Shown here: piece after piece, positions 19,431 through 28,692 of the stretch | Layout of the letters: every line of letters begins with the position of its first letter | How positions within the stretch are numbered: position 1 is the first letter of the stretch | NCBI GenBank assembly: GCA_937888775.1 | Contig: CALAQT010000067.1 | Coordinates: forward strand, 27,717 to 91,716 | Source: an uncultured Actinomycetes bacterium | GTDB lineage: Bacteria; Actinomycetota; Thermoleophilia; Solirubrobacterales; Solirubrobacteraceae | Reading direction: 5' to 3' | DNA length: 64,000 nt | The notes under the pieces: model-generated | What the model was told of the DNA's origin: nothing | The model's database searches: none | Seen by the model: only the letters and a program-made list of their open reading frames with translations | Position numbers and translations under genes: made by a program

Positions 19431-19877
19431 GTGGACGCTTCTGAGCTGCTGAGCGGCGACCGATTGTTCGTCGTCGACACCTCTGCCTGGTGGCGCATGC
19501 TTCGACTGCCCGGCGAGCTCGCCGCGTTCGTCCGAGAGGCGGTTCGCGGCGACCGGGTGCTGGTCACCCCGGTAGTCCGGATGGAGATCCTCTACTCGGC
19601 AAGGACGAGCGCGGAGTACGTAGCACTCGACACGCAGCTTTCGACACTGCGAATGCTCCGCAATGACAGAGCTGCTGCCGATGCTGCGATGGCTGCGCTC
19701 AGCGAACTCGCGGAGCGAAGCGACGGCTACCACCGAGTGCCCGTCACTGACGCTCTGATCGCGGCCGCGGCCGCGGCCGCTGAGCAAGGCGGGCTCGCGG
19801 TACTCCACAGAGACGCTCACTTCGACCGGCTGGCCGAGGTCCTCGCCTTCGAGAGCGTGGCCCTCCCGGTGCCGTGA
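19431..19877 (+). CDS. PIN-domain toxin, VapC family
   Basis: 148 residues from GTG 19431. The acidic residues of PIN-domain RNases are in place: FVVDTSAWWRML (first Asp), VRMEILYSAR (Glu), VPVTDALIAAAAA (third acidic site) and VLHRDAHFDRLAEV (fourth). VapC toxins cleave tRNA or rRNA when freed from their antitoxin. The gene lies 114 bases inside the right attachment repeat. Such modules often stabilise integrated elements. Confidence 0.85.
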   Translation: MDASELLSGDRLFVVDTSAWWRMLRLPGELAAFVREAVRGDRVLVTPVVRMEILYSARTSAEYVALDTQLSTLRMLRNDRAAADAAMAALSELAERSDGYHRVPVTDALIAAAAAAAEQGGLAVLHRDAHFDRLAEVLAFESVALPVP

Positions 19878-19926
19878 AAGCACCCTGATCGGGGCGTCCC
19901 CAAAGCCGGTTTTCGTGCACGTCCCG

Positions 19927-19985
19927 TGACAAAACAGTCCAATTTGCCGTCCAAAATCGGCCGAATCGCCCGTAAACACTGGGAA
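19927..19985 (+). repeat. Integrase arm-type repeats inside the right end
   Basis: Bases 19927-19942 repeat 5756-5771 exactly. Bases 19969-19985 are the inverse complement of 5675-5691 at 15 of 17 positions. Their order is mirrored relative to the tRNA-derived repeat, so both pairs lie inside the element. Confidence 0.5.
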
Positions 19986-19990
19986 AACGG

Positions 19991-20038
19991 GCGGAATCAT
20001 AATCCGCGTGTCGGGGGTTCGAGTCCCTCCTCCGGCAT
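19991..20038 (+). repeat. Right attachment-site repeat: 3' 48 bp of a tRNA(CAU)
   Basis: Identical over 48 bases to 5610-5657. It starts in the anticodon stem and ends with discriminator A plus T. A small hairpin with a T-run follows at 20054, as expected for the native terminator of the tRNA gene, which suggests this copy borders the original chromosome. Confidence 0.75.
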
Positions 20039-20053
20039 TTGCGTTAGTCCTGC

Positions 20054-20068
20054 AAAGCTTCGCTTTTT
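20054..20068 (+). terminator. Small intrinsic terminator after the tRNA end
   Basis: AAAGC-TTC-GCTTT forms a short stem, extended by TT, followed by T-rich sequence (TCGCTTTTCTGCTTTTT). It lies 16 bases after the tRNA-derived repeat. It is weak but in the expected place for a tRNA terminator. Confidence 0.35.
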
Positions 20069-20159
20069 CGCTTTTCTGCTTTTTGGCTCGGTGGGATCGC
20101 TCCTTGTGGGGCAGGGCTCCCCAAAGGCTCCCCAAACACGCCGAGGGCTCCTGCGCCCC

Positions 20160-20449
20160 TGGTCCACGAACCTCGGCGCCCGACAGGTCAAGACACCCAA
20201 GCTGCTGCTCACAGACACAGGTCTGACAGGCCCTCATCGGCGTGGACGCAGCCCGCTACTCGGCGCCTGACCAAGGCGCCCTCGCGGGTGCGCTGTTCGA
20301 GGCCTTCGTCGTCATGGAGATCGTCTAGCAGGCAACCTGGAACGCCACGCCCGCGCAGCCGTTCTTCTACCGCGACACCGAGAAACGCGAGGTCGACCTC
20401 GTAATCGAATCGGTCCCCGCGTCGGTCGCGTGCGGTAGCTCTGGTTGAT
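20160..20449 (+). pseudogene. DUF4143 AAA ATPase, C-terminal remnant with frameshift and stop
   Basis: The frame reading TPKLLLTDTGL matches the start of the C-terminal DUF4143 region. After a one-base shift the other frame gives LIGVDAARYSAPDQG, then ALAGALFEAFVVMEIV. A TAG at 20329-20331 interrupts it, and it continues QATWNATPAQPFFYRDTEKR, then EVDLVIES. These pieces are in the order expected for DUF4143 ATPases, which are often found in accessory regions. The ATP-binding N-terminal half is absent, replaced by the attachment repeat and its flank. Confidence 0.65.
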
Positions 20450-20543
20450 CACTCCACGAGACCGCAGGTCGAGGCCATACGCGGGGGCCGATTGTTCACG
20501 ACGATGCCGTGAGTGCGATCTTCAGCTAAACATTTCCGACAAC

Positions 20544-21203
20544 ATGGCGGAGCGGACGGCTTCCATTGGGCGGTTTCGAGGACGCGCACACCGGGTCGAG
20601 CTCAGCGTCGCGAAGCTGCTCGCGCGACACCTCCAGTTGGACCTGCTCAAGCGTTCGATGTACAGCCCGATCCCCAACGTACCCCCGCCGGAGTCGCCAT
20701 TCTGGCGTAGGACCAGTGAGTTGGTAGGCCTCGAGCTCGACCTCGACGCGCAGCTCTTCCTGCTTGAGTCGAAATGCGCGCCGTATCTGGCCGAGTTCAA
20801 GCCGCCACTCGGTCCGCCGGACGCCGACGGGTTCTACCTGCGCAACGGGTGGTACGGGTCGGTCGACGCCGAGCTGCTCTATGCGATGGTGCGGCGTTTT
20901 CGCCCGCGGCAGTTGCTCGAGATCGGATCGGGGATGTCGACCGAGGTGAGCGCGACCGCGGCGCTCGCCAATCGACACGACGGCCACGACACCGAGCTGT
21001 TCGCGATCGACCCGGAGCCCCCGGTTGAATTGACGCGCACGACGCGCGAGCCCCTCCGAACAGGTGCCCGCTCTTGGTCGCCGCCTGACGCTGATTTCGC
21101 TACAGGGGAAGGACTCGGTGGGTGCTTACGGGCCGGCGGACGGCCGCGGCGCAAAGCGGCGGCCATCGGACGCACGATCCCCGACTGTCGCAGGTCGTCC
21201 TGA
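20544..21203 (+). pseudogene. Class I SAM methyltransferase, C-terminally truncated
   Basis: From ATG 20544. About 165 residues match the N-terminal half of a family with LDLDAQLFLLESKCAPY, then FYLRNGWYGSVDAELLYAMV and the SAM-binding RPRQLLEIGSGMSTEVSAT followed by TELFAIDPEPP. After about 21040 the sequence becomes low-complexity arginine-rich reading without the expected acidic motif III region (a DxSH-type loop). The gene therefore lost its 3' half. Confidence 0.6.
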
Positions 21204-21507
21204 GCGCTAGCGTGGCCGCCTCCGCGCGGCACTTCTGTTTCGACGAGTCCGGCGTTTGCCGGCCGGCCGTCTGCAAGCGGTGGCGGCTCGACGGCTGTCG
21301 CTCGGTCGGTAAAGGAAGCGTCTCGCCGCTGCGAGCGCCCACCATGCCCCTTCTCCTCAACGAGCGGCAGTCAAGGCGACGCTGCCGAAACGGCGAAAAA
21401 GGAGGAGTCCGCCGAGCGCTGCAGACAGTGTGTCCCAGCGGCAATCGACACCGCCGCCCCTTCGGGGATACGATCGATGCCCGGGTAACGATTAGAGAGA
21501 GACCATC
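21204..21507. other. No gene; holds one copy of a 25-bp inverted repeat
   Basis: About 300 bases upstream of the YVTN protein. Bases 21326-21350 are the exact reverse complement of 23590-23614. Nothing else was recognised. Confidence 0.5.
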
Positions 21508-22455
21508 ATGGTGCGTCGTCGGCTCGTTGTCGTAGTCGGAGTGTTCGCCGGCTTGGTGGGCGTCGTTGTGTTCGTCGCCTCGAGCGTTGCGCGGCCAGCC
21601 CACTCGAGCAAGTTCAAGGTTACGGCCACGATCCACGTGGGCGGCGCACCAGTCGGTGTCGCGGTTGACTCGAGCGACCACGGCGTCTATGTCTCTGATG
21701 GCGCCAGCGGCACCGTGTCGCAGATCAGAGGGACCGTTGTGATCCGCCAAATCGCCGTTGCCAGCGGTGGCATCGCGTTCCTTCGTGTCGCGCCCGGCCA
21801 CGTTGTGTACGCGGCGGCGTCGGCCCAAAACGCACTCGAGGTGATCCACGGTGGATCGGTCGTCGACATGATCCCGGTAGGCAGCCTGCCGCTTGGCGTG
21901 GCGTTGAGCGGGAACGGCAAGACCGTATACGTCGCGAACAACCAAGACGACACCGTTTCGGTCATCACTAACAGAGTGGTGACGGCGACGATCCCGGTCG
22001 GCAGCGGCCCGAACTCCTTGGCTGTCGACCCCGGTACCAACACGGTCTACGTCACGGACGACACCGGCAGCAGCGTCTCGGTAATCAAAGGCGCGTCGGT
22101 CAGCTCGATTCCCGTCGGCAATGGGCCGCTTGGTGTCGCCATCGATCCGGGCACCCACACGGTCTACGTTGGGAACGCCAACAGCAACAGCGTATCCGTG
22201 ATCAGGGACGACAAGGTCACGTCCACGATCAAGGTCGGCAAGGGACCCGACGAGGTCGCCGTCGACCCCAGCACGCACAACGTCTTCGTGGTCGACCGCG
22301 GCAGCAATCAACTGTCGGTAATAGCCAAAGGCAAGGTCGTCGCCACCATCAAAGTCGGCAGGAATCCCTACGATGTCGCGGTCGATCCCAGCACGCACAC
22401 CGCCTACGTCACCAACAGGGGTAGCAGTACCGTTTCGGTGATCAAGAAGAAGTGA
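21508..22455 (+). CDS. Secreted YVTN-type beta-propeller protein
   Basis: 315 residues from ATG 21508, with a GAGAGA-type ribosome site. An N-terminal membrane or signal segment (LVVVVGVFAGLVGVVVFVA) is followed by about six or seven blades. Each blade contains a variant of IPVGxxPxGVAVDPxTxTVYVxNxxxxTVSVI. YVTN propellers are surface proteins with binding roles in many bacteria. No catalytic site is visible. Confidence 0.85.
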   Translation: MVRRRLVVVVGVFAGLVGVVVFVASSVARPAHSSKFKVTATIHVGGAPVGVAVDSSDHGVYVSDGASGTVSQIRGTVVIRQIAVASGGIAFLRVAPGHVVYAAASAQNALEVIHGGSVVDMIPVGSLPLGVALSGNGKTVYVANNQDDTVSVITNRVVTATIPVGSGPNSLAVDPGTNTVYVTDDTGSSVSVIKGASVSSIPVGNGPLGVAIDPGTHTVYVGNANSNSVSVIRDDKVTSTIKVGKGPDEVAVDPSTHNVFVVDRGSNQLSVIAKGKVVATIKVGRNPYDVAVDPSTHTAYVTNRGSSTVSVIKKK

Positions 22456-23007
22456 GGCGCTGATCCTCGACTCTCGCGGCCTAATTCTCGCACCGCTGGT
22501 CTCGGTCTACCGGCGCTGCAAGACAAGCGCCGCAAAGGCCCTGAGTGCGCCGACCATGCTGAAGAGAGCAAAACGCGAGCGAACTGGAAGGGGCGAGGGC
22601 GGAGCGTCCAGATGGTTGATGCTCGCCGCGCTTCTCGTCTCCACCGCGAGCAGGCGCCTTACGGCTTCCGCTAGCCGGTCGCAAGAACGCTGGTTCGGAA
22701 CGATTGCGGGCACCTGAAAGCGTCGGTGGCTGGCGTCGGCCACGCGCCCCGTTGGTTTCCGTGGGACCGACGCAGGAGGTGCGCCAGCTGGGCGATGGCG
22801 GTGGCCTATCTGCTCTGCGACCAGCCGAACCATCACCGGGAGTTCGGCAGATGGAAGTGTGGTTATTCGCCCGCCCGCTCGGCCAAGAGCCAGTCGACGA
22901 GGCGCGCGCGGATGTCGACCACTAGCACCAAGTCGCCGACCGAGTCGGCCGAACGCCGGCTCGCGCGACTCGCGCGACTCGCGCCGCGCAAGCGGTCGCG
23001 TTGTTAT
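22456..23007. other. No gene recognised
   Basis: About 550 bases. No frame resembles a known protein. Confidence 0.5.
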
Positions 23008-23436
23008 TCAGCCGACCTTCGTAAACGTCCCACTTGTGAGTACGATGGCGCGCCCCTGGCCGCAGGATTTCTTCGTCTCGCTGATCTTCGTGAACTTGAG
23101 CTTGCTGCCCTTCAGCTTGAACTTGTAGGTACCGGTGGTACCGCTGCCCAGGCAGGAATCCTTACCGCCCGTGTCTTTCAAGCTGATCTTGGTGCCCTTG
23201 ATCGTGTCCTTCCCGTGGACGACCGCGGCGCCATTGTCGGTGACCGTGTACAAGCCCTGGTCCCCACCAGGGACCATGCCGCTGAACTTGATCGTCCAGG
23301 TTCCGTTGAGCGCACCACCGAGAGCGGTCGTGTGAATCTTCGCCTTGTACGTCCCACTCAGCGTGCCGGCAGCGAATGCCACGGAACAAAGTGCCAGCGC
23401 GGCGACGACCGACGCGGCGATCGCAAATCTCTTCAT
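23008..23436 (-). CDS. Small secreted beta-rich protein
   Basis: 142 residues from ATG 23436. A clean signal peptide (MKRFAIAASVVAALALCSVAFA) is followed by a Thr/Gly/Lys-rich mature part with repeating short strands (LSGTYKAKIHTTALGGALNG, TWTIKFSGMVPGG) and two cysteines. This is typical of extracytoplasmic lipocalin-like or DUF-type proteins of Thermoleophilia. Function unknown. Confidence 0.7.
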   Translation of the reverse strand: MKRFAIAASVVAALALCSVAFAAGTLSGTYKAKIHTTALGGALNGTWTIKFSGMVPGGDQGLYTVTDNGAAVVHGKDTIKGTKISLKDTGGKDSCLGSGTTGTYKFKLKGSKLKFTKISETKKSCGQGRAIVLTSGTFTKVG

Positions 23437-23857
23437 CTGCCAGGCCTCTTTTCAGTTCGAGTGCGGCGAGAGCATACCCCGTCATCCCTTGCTCGCCAGT
23501 TTTTGCCGGTCCTGCGCCCCGGCGGCACAAGGCTCGCTGCGACTGCAAGGCGCTGACCGGCCCCTTCTGGCCATGCGCTTTGAGGAAAGGGGGCATGGTG
23601 GGCGCTCGCAGCGGTGGCGAGAGCAGGAGTCCGATCAGGCCACGAGCAGGCTCCTCGTCTGATCACACGCAGGGGGAGCCTGCCTGTCTCAGAGGCCGGT
23701 TCGCTCGCAGCCAGCCGCCTGAACCAGCGTCCGGGGATCCAGACCGCCGCGCCCAACGGAGAGTGTTAGTTCTTGCCAAAGGAGGAGCGGCGGCCGTTCA
23801 TAACTTCAACGCGTTCAGGGTGGCTGGAAAGATCGGCGCTGGTCTTCCGGGCACTCG
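23437..23857. other. No gene; second copy of the 25-bp inverted repeat
   Basis: About 420 bases. The 25 bases 23590-23614 are exactly inverted relative to 21326-21350. No gene is recognised. Confidence 0.45.
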
Positions 23858-24768
23858 CTAAACGCGCGGCGAATCGTCGGACAGCGTGACGGTGACGGCT
23901 TCGATGTCGCCGAGGCCGGGGGCGATCGTGGTCAGTCGCCATCGTTTCTCGTCGTTGGTCTCGGCGGCGAGGCAGAAGCGTCCGTAGATTGTGGCCAGGC
24001 CCTTGGCCCAAACCTCGACCAGCCAGCTGAACGGCAGCTCGGCGCGGACGCAACCGTCGACGCGGGTCAGTACCGCGGTTCCGTAGCGTCGATCATGATC
24101 AGCTCCGCGGTGAGCTCGGGTTCGCCGAGCCACGGGCGGAGCGCCGCGAACGCGCGCGAGTGCAGCGCGACGTGGAGCTGCGGACGAGCCTTGTTCAGTC
24201 CTGATTGGCCCGAGCGGATCCGCCGTGACCACGTCGCGGCGACGGTCGCCAGCAGCCGGTCGGCGATCCCGCCGCCGAGGTTCAGCAGCCAGATCAGCTC
24301 GGCCTCGCTGCGGGCCTGCTTTGAGGCCCGCACCCCGGCAGGGCCGGGCCGGCCGGGGGCGTAGCCCGTCCAGCCCCCGCCGATCACCGCGGTGTTCCCC
24401 GGGCGACGGGCGAGCCTCGGTGCTCCGGGTGGACGGGCTCGCTGAAGGCGCGAAGGGCCCCCGCCTGATCGCGGGAAGGAGTCGGGATCGATGTGCAGGC
24501 GATCGGTCGCTCCGCGGGTGCCGAGCACGAGCGCGCGGATGTCATCCTTGTGGCGCTCCCAGGCGTCGAGCAGCTCGATACAGGCAAATGGCTCGCCTCC
24601 GAGTGCGGCCAGCGCCCGCTCGTCCTCGGGATCTCCGTGGTCGAGCGCCTCCAGGCGGCCTCGTTCCCAGCGCAGTCGATGCTGGTGTTCGCCGCAGCTG
24701 ATCGTCGCCTGCGCTCCTGAGAGCCCGAGCCACCAGCACAGCAACTCGGCGTTGCGCAGCCCAACCAC
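23858..24768 (-). pseudogene. Unknown conserved protein broken by a frameshift
   Basis: The upstream part (MVGLRNAELLCWWLGLSG ... ARPQLHVALHSRAFAALRPW, then LTAELIMIDATEPRY) ends at a TGA near 24067. An overlapping frame carries what looks like the natural C-terminus (RYGTAVLTRVDGCVRAELPF, then SWLVEVWAKGLATIYGRFCL). A one-base change near 24072-24080 would join them. The GTG at 24768 abuts a broken gene on the other strand, so the N-terminus may also be missing. No family is recognised. Confidence 0.5.
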
Positions 24769-25677
24769 CGCGCACGCTGGAACCGCTGCGCGGACGCCGA
24801 GATCAACGACGACCTGCTCAGCGACAATCTCGTTCCCGATGCTGCTCCGGACCTGCCCGACCAGCTCGGCTGCGACGCCGGCCAGCTCGCTGAGCGCTAC
24901 TACGAAGAAGCATCCGACGGAGCGCGCCAGTGGGACTGCGGTTCAGGCGCCGACGGCAACGAGCGCCCGGGCGACGGCGCCGGCGGGATCGACCCCCAGC
25001 AGGCGCAGCTGCTGCGGCTCGGGGTGGCGGCGGTTCAGATCCACCGCGCGCACGCACGCGAGCCCGGAAGCATCCCCGGCGGATGGACGCGCTGGGCCGA
25101 GTCGGTAATGCCCTCCAGGACCGATTGGCGTCGCGTGCTCGCCGCCGAGGTCCGCAGCGCGGTGGCAGCGGTCGCCGGAAAGGTCGACTACAGCTACCGC
25201 CGCCCGTCGCGCCGCGCGCACCTCAACCACGAGCTCGTGCTACCGATCCTCCAGCACCCGATCCCCGAGGTGGCGATCGTCTGCGACACCTCGGGCTCGA
25301 TGCACGAGCGGCTGCTAGCACGGGCGCTGGCTGAGGTCGAGGCCGTACTCACCCGCGCCGGGCTGCGCCACCGACAGGTCCGCGTACTGGCCGTCGACGC
25401 GGCAGTGCAGGCGGTTCGCCGAGTCAGCCGCGCCCAGCAGGTGAACCTCGCAGGGGGCGGCGGCACCGACATGGGCGAGGGCATCGCCGCTGCCGGGGCG
25501 CTGCGACCGCGCCCCACAGTGGTGATCGTGCTCACCGATGGCTTTACGCCTTGGCCCGAGGAACCACCGCGCGGGATTCGAGTGATCGTCGTGCTCCTCA
25601 CCGAAGGCCCGCGCGCCCGCGCCTGGTCCCCACCGGACTGGGCGCGAACCGTGGTGATCGACGAGACCGGGCCATGA
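24721..25677 (+). pseudogene. DUF2201 / VWA-like metallopeptidase protein, 5'-truncated
   Basis: The frame opens at 24721 after a TGA and has no start codon before GTG 25024. From about 24760 it reads NHRARWNRCADAEINDDLLS, then AERYYEEASDGA: the middle of DUF2201 proteins just after the HExxH metallopeptidase site, which is missing. The C-terminal VWA-like domain is complete (EVAIVCDTSGSMHERLLARA; NLAGGGGTDMGEGI; VVIVLTDGFTPWP). In intact operons a MoxR-type ATPase usually precedes such genes; none is present here. Translation from 25024 would yield only the VWA part. Confidence 0.7.
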
Positions 25678-25742
25678 GCGCGCCTTCAGAGTCCGGTGAC
25701 CATGCACGCGATGGGAAACTGCCAAACGCTACTCGGGCCTAT

Positions 25743-25910
25743 CAGCAGCCGATGACCGAGGTCTCAGGCGGTCCCGCCCGCGCGATGCTCTCGCAGTCGA
25801 CGATCAGGTAGCCGCCGAAGTGCTCCTTGGCCTCGGCGAGCGGCCCGTCGGTGACCACGGGCGTGCCGCCGCTCACCCGCACCGTCTTCGTCTGCACGGG
25901 ATCGGCGAGT
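25743..25910 (-). pseudogene. YCII/DGPF-domain protein fragment
   Basis: Minus-strand reading gives TKTVRVSGGTPVVTDGPLAE, AKEHFGGYLIVDCESIARA and a stop. This matches the DGPF...E.KE..GGY core of YCII-related proteins. Both ends are lost, and the last part (GPPETSVIGC) is unrelated. Confidence 0.55.
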
Positions 25911-25969
25911 GGATCTCCGACCTCAGGGCATGAAGGCGAGCAGCCGGTACGATTCGTCGCGGCACGGCC

Positions 25970-26152
25970 ATGAAGCCTTCGCGTCCACCCGAGTCACGTC
26001 CGCCATCTGCTGATCGGCTCGTAGCGTCGCTGGACGGCCCGTCTCGGACCATCACGGTCGAACCCGTCGAGATGCCTGTGCCCGCGCCGCCGCCGCGTGT
26101 CGAGCCTGAGCCCGTGCGCGAGCCTGAACGACCTCGCGAGCCAGCACGCTGA
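25970..26152 (+). CDS. Small proline-rich protein
   Basis: 60 residues from ATG 25970. It is rich in Pro, Glu and Arg (SRTITVEPVEMPVPAPPPRV, then PEPVREPERPREPAR). It ends 13 bases before the next gene, with which it probably forms a transcript. No ribosome site is evident and no function is known. Confidence 0.4.
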   Translation: MKPSRPPESRPPSADRLVASLDGPSRTITVEPVEMPVPAPPPRVEPEPVREPERPREPAR

Positions 26153-26165
26153 CGAGCGCAAGCCG

Positions 26166-26747
26166 ATGAAGGCCGCAGCCCCCGACCTCGTCACCGCCGT
26201 CATCGGCTTTCGCCAGTGGCGCCTGCACGGCTCCGAGCTGTGGTCGCTGCGCGCCACGGATCGCTGGCACCGCGGCGTCCAGACTGCGCACTGCGACGAA
26301 GGAAGCCACGCTGGGCCGGCGCCGGCGAACGGCTGCACTTGCGGCATCTACGCGTTGTACGGGCCACCGCCGCGCGGGGCATCGGCTGCGACGCCCGACC
26401 TCGTCGCCGGCGCCGTGGCGCTCTGGGGCCAGATCGAGCTGCACGCCCACGGGATGCGTGCGCAGCACGCGATGGTCGTCGCCCTCGCCAGGCCGTTCTC
26501 GTGGGGCGACAAGCGCCGGCGGGTCCTGGCCACAGCCGACGCGCTCGACGTCCAGGCCGTCCCGGCGCGCATACTGAAGGCAGCCGCGCTCCAGCACGGC
26601 GAGCTCATCCCGCGGCGGATGCGCCCGCCCGACACAATGCCGAACAAGCGGCAGGCGCCCGGTGAGCCCGCGCCCGCTCGGCTTTATGCAGTCGCCGACG
26701 GATACCCGGGACGCTCCCCCGCTCGCAGCAGCGACGCTGTCTCCTGA
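26166..26747 (+). CDS. Conserved actinobacterial hypothetical protein
   Basis: 193 residues from ATG 26166 (MKAAAPDLVTAVIGFRQWRL). Conserved blocks are a Cys/His-rich middle (CDEGSHAGPAPANGCTCGIY), ATPDLVAGAVALWGQIELHA and HAMVVALARPF. Similar sequences occur widely in Actinobacteria, as far as I recall, but no role is known. The Cys/His pattern could bind metal. The last 40 residues look less conserved and may be altered. Confidence 0.65.
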   Translation: MKAAAPDLVTAVIGFRQWRLHGSELWSLRATDRWHRGVQTAHCDEGSHAGPAPANGCTCGIYALYGPPPRGASAATPDLVAGAVALWGQIELHAHGMRAQHAMVVALARPFSWGDKRRRVLATADALDVQAVPARILKAAALQHGELIPRRMRPPDTMPNKRQAPGEPAPARLYAVADGYPGRSPARSSDAVS

Positions 26748-27053
26748 GCCGGGCCGAGGCTACGCACGAACGGTGCGCGATCACGGCGGGCAGGCCCTCG
26801 TGTTTCCGTCTGAACAGGTATGGCCCGAACGGATCGAGCAGTCCATTCTGGCGACCGGCTGATCGCCCGGATGGCGCTGCAACGCCTCGGCCACGAGTGC
26901 GACACCGTCACGGACGGCGTTGAGGCCTGGGAGTCCTGTCAACCCCAACGTCCCGACGGTTCTACCCAGGAGCCAGGCTCGCAGCGACGGTGGCGACGAT
27001 GCCGTCTACGCGGAGCGCCGTCCCGGCAGCATCGCGTTGGTTAGATTCGTTTC
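26748..27053 (+). pseudogene. Response-regulator receiver remnant (weak)
   Basis: At 26858-26935 the plus strand reads LIARMALQRLGHECDTVTDG, then VEAWE, resembling helix 1 and strand 2 of a receiver domain. The phosphorylation site and the rest are missing. The remainder of this interval holds nothing recognisable. Confidence 0.3.
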
Positions 27054-28607
27054 TTGTCCGCGATTCTCTTGGCAACGCGCCGGGGCCTTGCGGTGCTCGG
27101 CGCGCTGGCGCTGATCGCCGCGGCCGGCGCCCGTTCCGGCGCGGTGGCCCAGGCCTCGGTGTTCCGAATGTCGACCGGGGCGCCGACGGATCGTCCGATC
27201 GCGCCTGGTTTCCTGGGTCTGTCGCTCGAGTACCGGTCGATACCGGGGTTAGCCGGGCCAGACCTGCGGTCGATCAACCCGGTGCTCGTCCAGCTGATTC
27301 GCAACCTTGTGTCGCGGGGACGTCCGGTGTTGCGGATCGGCGGCCAGAGCACGGACCGGACGTGGTGGCCGGTCGGTGGCATGAGCCGGCCGCTCGGGAT
27401 CACCTACGACCTTACGCCGCGGTGGATGACGTCCGCCCGGGCGCTCGCCCAGGCCACCGACGCGCGGTTGATCCTGAGCGTCGGCCTTGAGGCGAACCGG
27501 CCCAAGATCGACGCAGTCGAAGCGAGCCGCCTGCTGCGAGGTCTCGGACGCAAATACGTGGCCGCGCTCGAGATCGGCAACGAGCCGGAGCTCTATACGG
27601 TGGTTCCTTGGTACCGCAAGCTCCGCGGCGCCCCGATCCCGTGGTACAGCCACCTCGGCGTGCCGGTCTTCTCACGCCCTCCCGGATACAACGCTCAGAC
27701 GTTCTTCGCGGAGTTCTCGCGGACGCTTCGAGTGCTGCCGCGGCTGCCGATCGCAGGCCCGGACACGGGACTCGTGCCGTGGCTTGACGGGTTTCGCCCG
27801 TTCCTGGCTCCGGCTTCACGGGTCAGGATCGTGACCTGGCACGCCTACGGCTTGAGCCAGTGCGTCACCGTTCCTTTCTCGCCCCTATATCCGACGGTTC
27901 CGAACCTCCTCGCCCTGTCGGCCTCGCGGGCGATGGTGAACGGCATCTCGCCCGACGTGGCGCTCGCGCACCAGGTCGGCGCCACCTTGCGCGTCGACGA
28001 GATGAACTCCGTTACGTGCAACGGCAGGCTGGGCGTCAGCAACACATTTGCGTCGGCCCTGTGGGTCATGGACGCGCTGTTCACGATCGCTGCCGACGGC
28101 GTCGACGGGGTGAACATCCACACCTTTAAGAATGCCGCGAACGGCCTGTTTGACTTCGATCACTCTCACGGGCACTGGGTGGGGGCAGTGCATCCCTTGT
28201 ACTACGGCGCGATGATGTTCGCGCAGGCCGCCCCCCCGGGGTCTCGCCTGCTGAGGATCAACTCCGGAAACCAGGACCAGGTTCGCGCGTGGGCCACGCT
28301 GGCGCCCGACCGCCGGATCAGGGTGCTGCTGATCAACGACAGCCTGACGCTTTCGGCGCGGGCGCTGGTGCGCACGCCGATAGCGGCTGGCTCGGCGAGC
28401 ATCGAACGACTGCGCGCCCGAAGCGCGTACGCAACGGGTGGAGTCACCCTCGGAGGCGAGAGCTTCGGAACGCGGACCAAAACGGGACTGCTAGCGCCCC
28501 CACGGGAAAAGACCGTGGCGCCGCGCACCGGTGTGTATGCGATAACCCTGCCGGCCGCGAGCGCGGCGCTGATGACGCTACCGCCCCGGGGTCACGGGAG
28601 CGCCTGA
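27054..28607 (+). CDS. Secreted glycoside hydrolase, GH79-like
   Basis: 517 residues from TTG 27054; TTG 27069 is an equally possible start. A signal segment (RRGLAVLGALALIAAAGARS) is followed by a TIM-barrel of the GH79 (beta-glucuronidase/heparanase) kind. Marks are FLGLSLEYRSIPGLAG, PVLRIGGQSTDRTWW, the acid/base in ALEIGNEPELY and the likely nucleophile in LRVDEMNSVTCNG. A C-terminal beta-sandwich with IRVLLINDSLTLSARALV follows. Related actinobacterial enzymes act on glucuronides or related glycosides outside the cell. Substrate unknown. Confidence 0.8.
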   Translation: MSAILLATRRGLAVLGALALIAAAGARSGAVAQASVFRMSTGAPTDRPIAPGFLGLSLEYRSIPGLAGPDLRSINPVLVQLIRNLVSRGRPVLRIGGQSTDRTWWPVGGMSRPLGITYDLTPRWMTSARALAQATDARLILSVGLEANRPKIDAVEASRLLRGLGRKYVAALEIGNEPELYTVVPWYRKLRGAPIPWYSHLGVPVFSRPPGYNAQTFFAEFSRTLRVLPRLPIAGPDTGLVPWLDGFRPFLAPASRVRIVTWHAYGLSQCVTVPFSPLYPTVPNLLALSASRAMVNGISPDVALAHQVGATLRVDEMNSVTCNGRLGVSNTFASALWVMDALFTIAADGVDGVNIHTFKNAANGLFDFDHSHGHWVGAVHPLYYGAMMFAQAAPPGSRLLRINSGNQDQVRAWATLAPDRRIRVLLINDSLTLSARALVRTPIAAGSASIERLRARSAYATGGVTLGGESFGTRTKTGLLAPPREKTVAPRTGVYAITLPAASAALMTLPPRGHGSA

Positions 28608-28692
28608 ACCGCTTCAAGCGCTTCGCAACCTGCTTCGCCACCGGAGCGCAGATTGTCAGGGTCTTTCCGGTAGCTTTCCGCCATGCTCGGAG

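Noticed and set aside
18906..20237. 443-codon minus-strand frame covering VapBC
   Set aside because: Antisense to three better-supported plus-strand genes and crosses the tRNA-derived repeat (reads GGGTRTPDTRIM, a typical tRNA artefact).
21100..22398. 432-codon minus-strand frame
   Set aside because: Antisense of the YVTN propeller gene; the repeats keep the opposite frame open.
24718..24720. In-frame TGA before the DUF2201 frame as a Sec codon
   Set aside because: The sequence before the TGA does not continue the DUF2201 protein, so it is a junction stop, not a Sec site.
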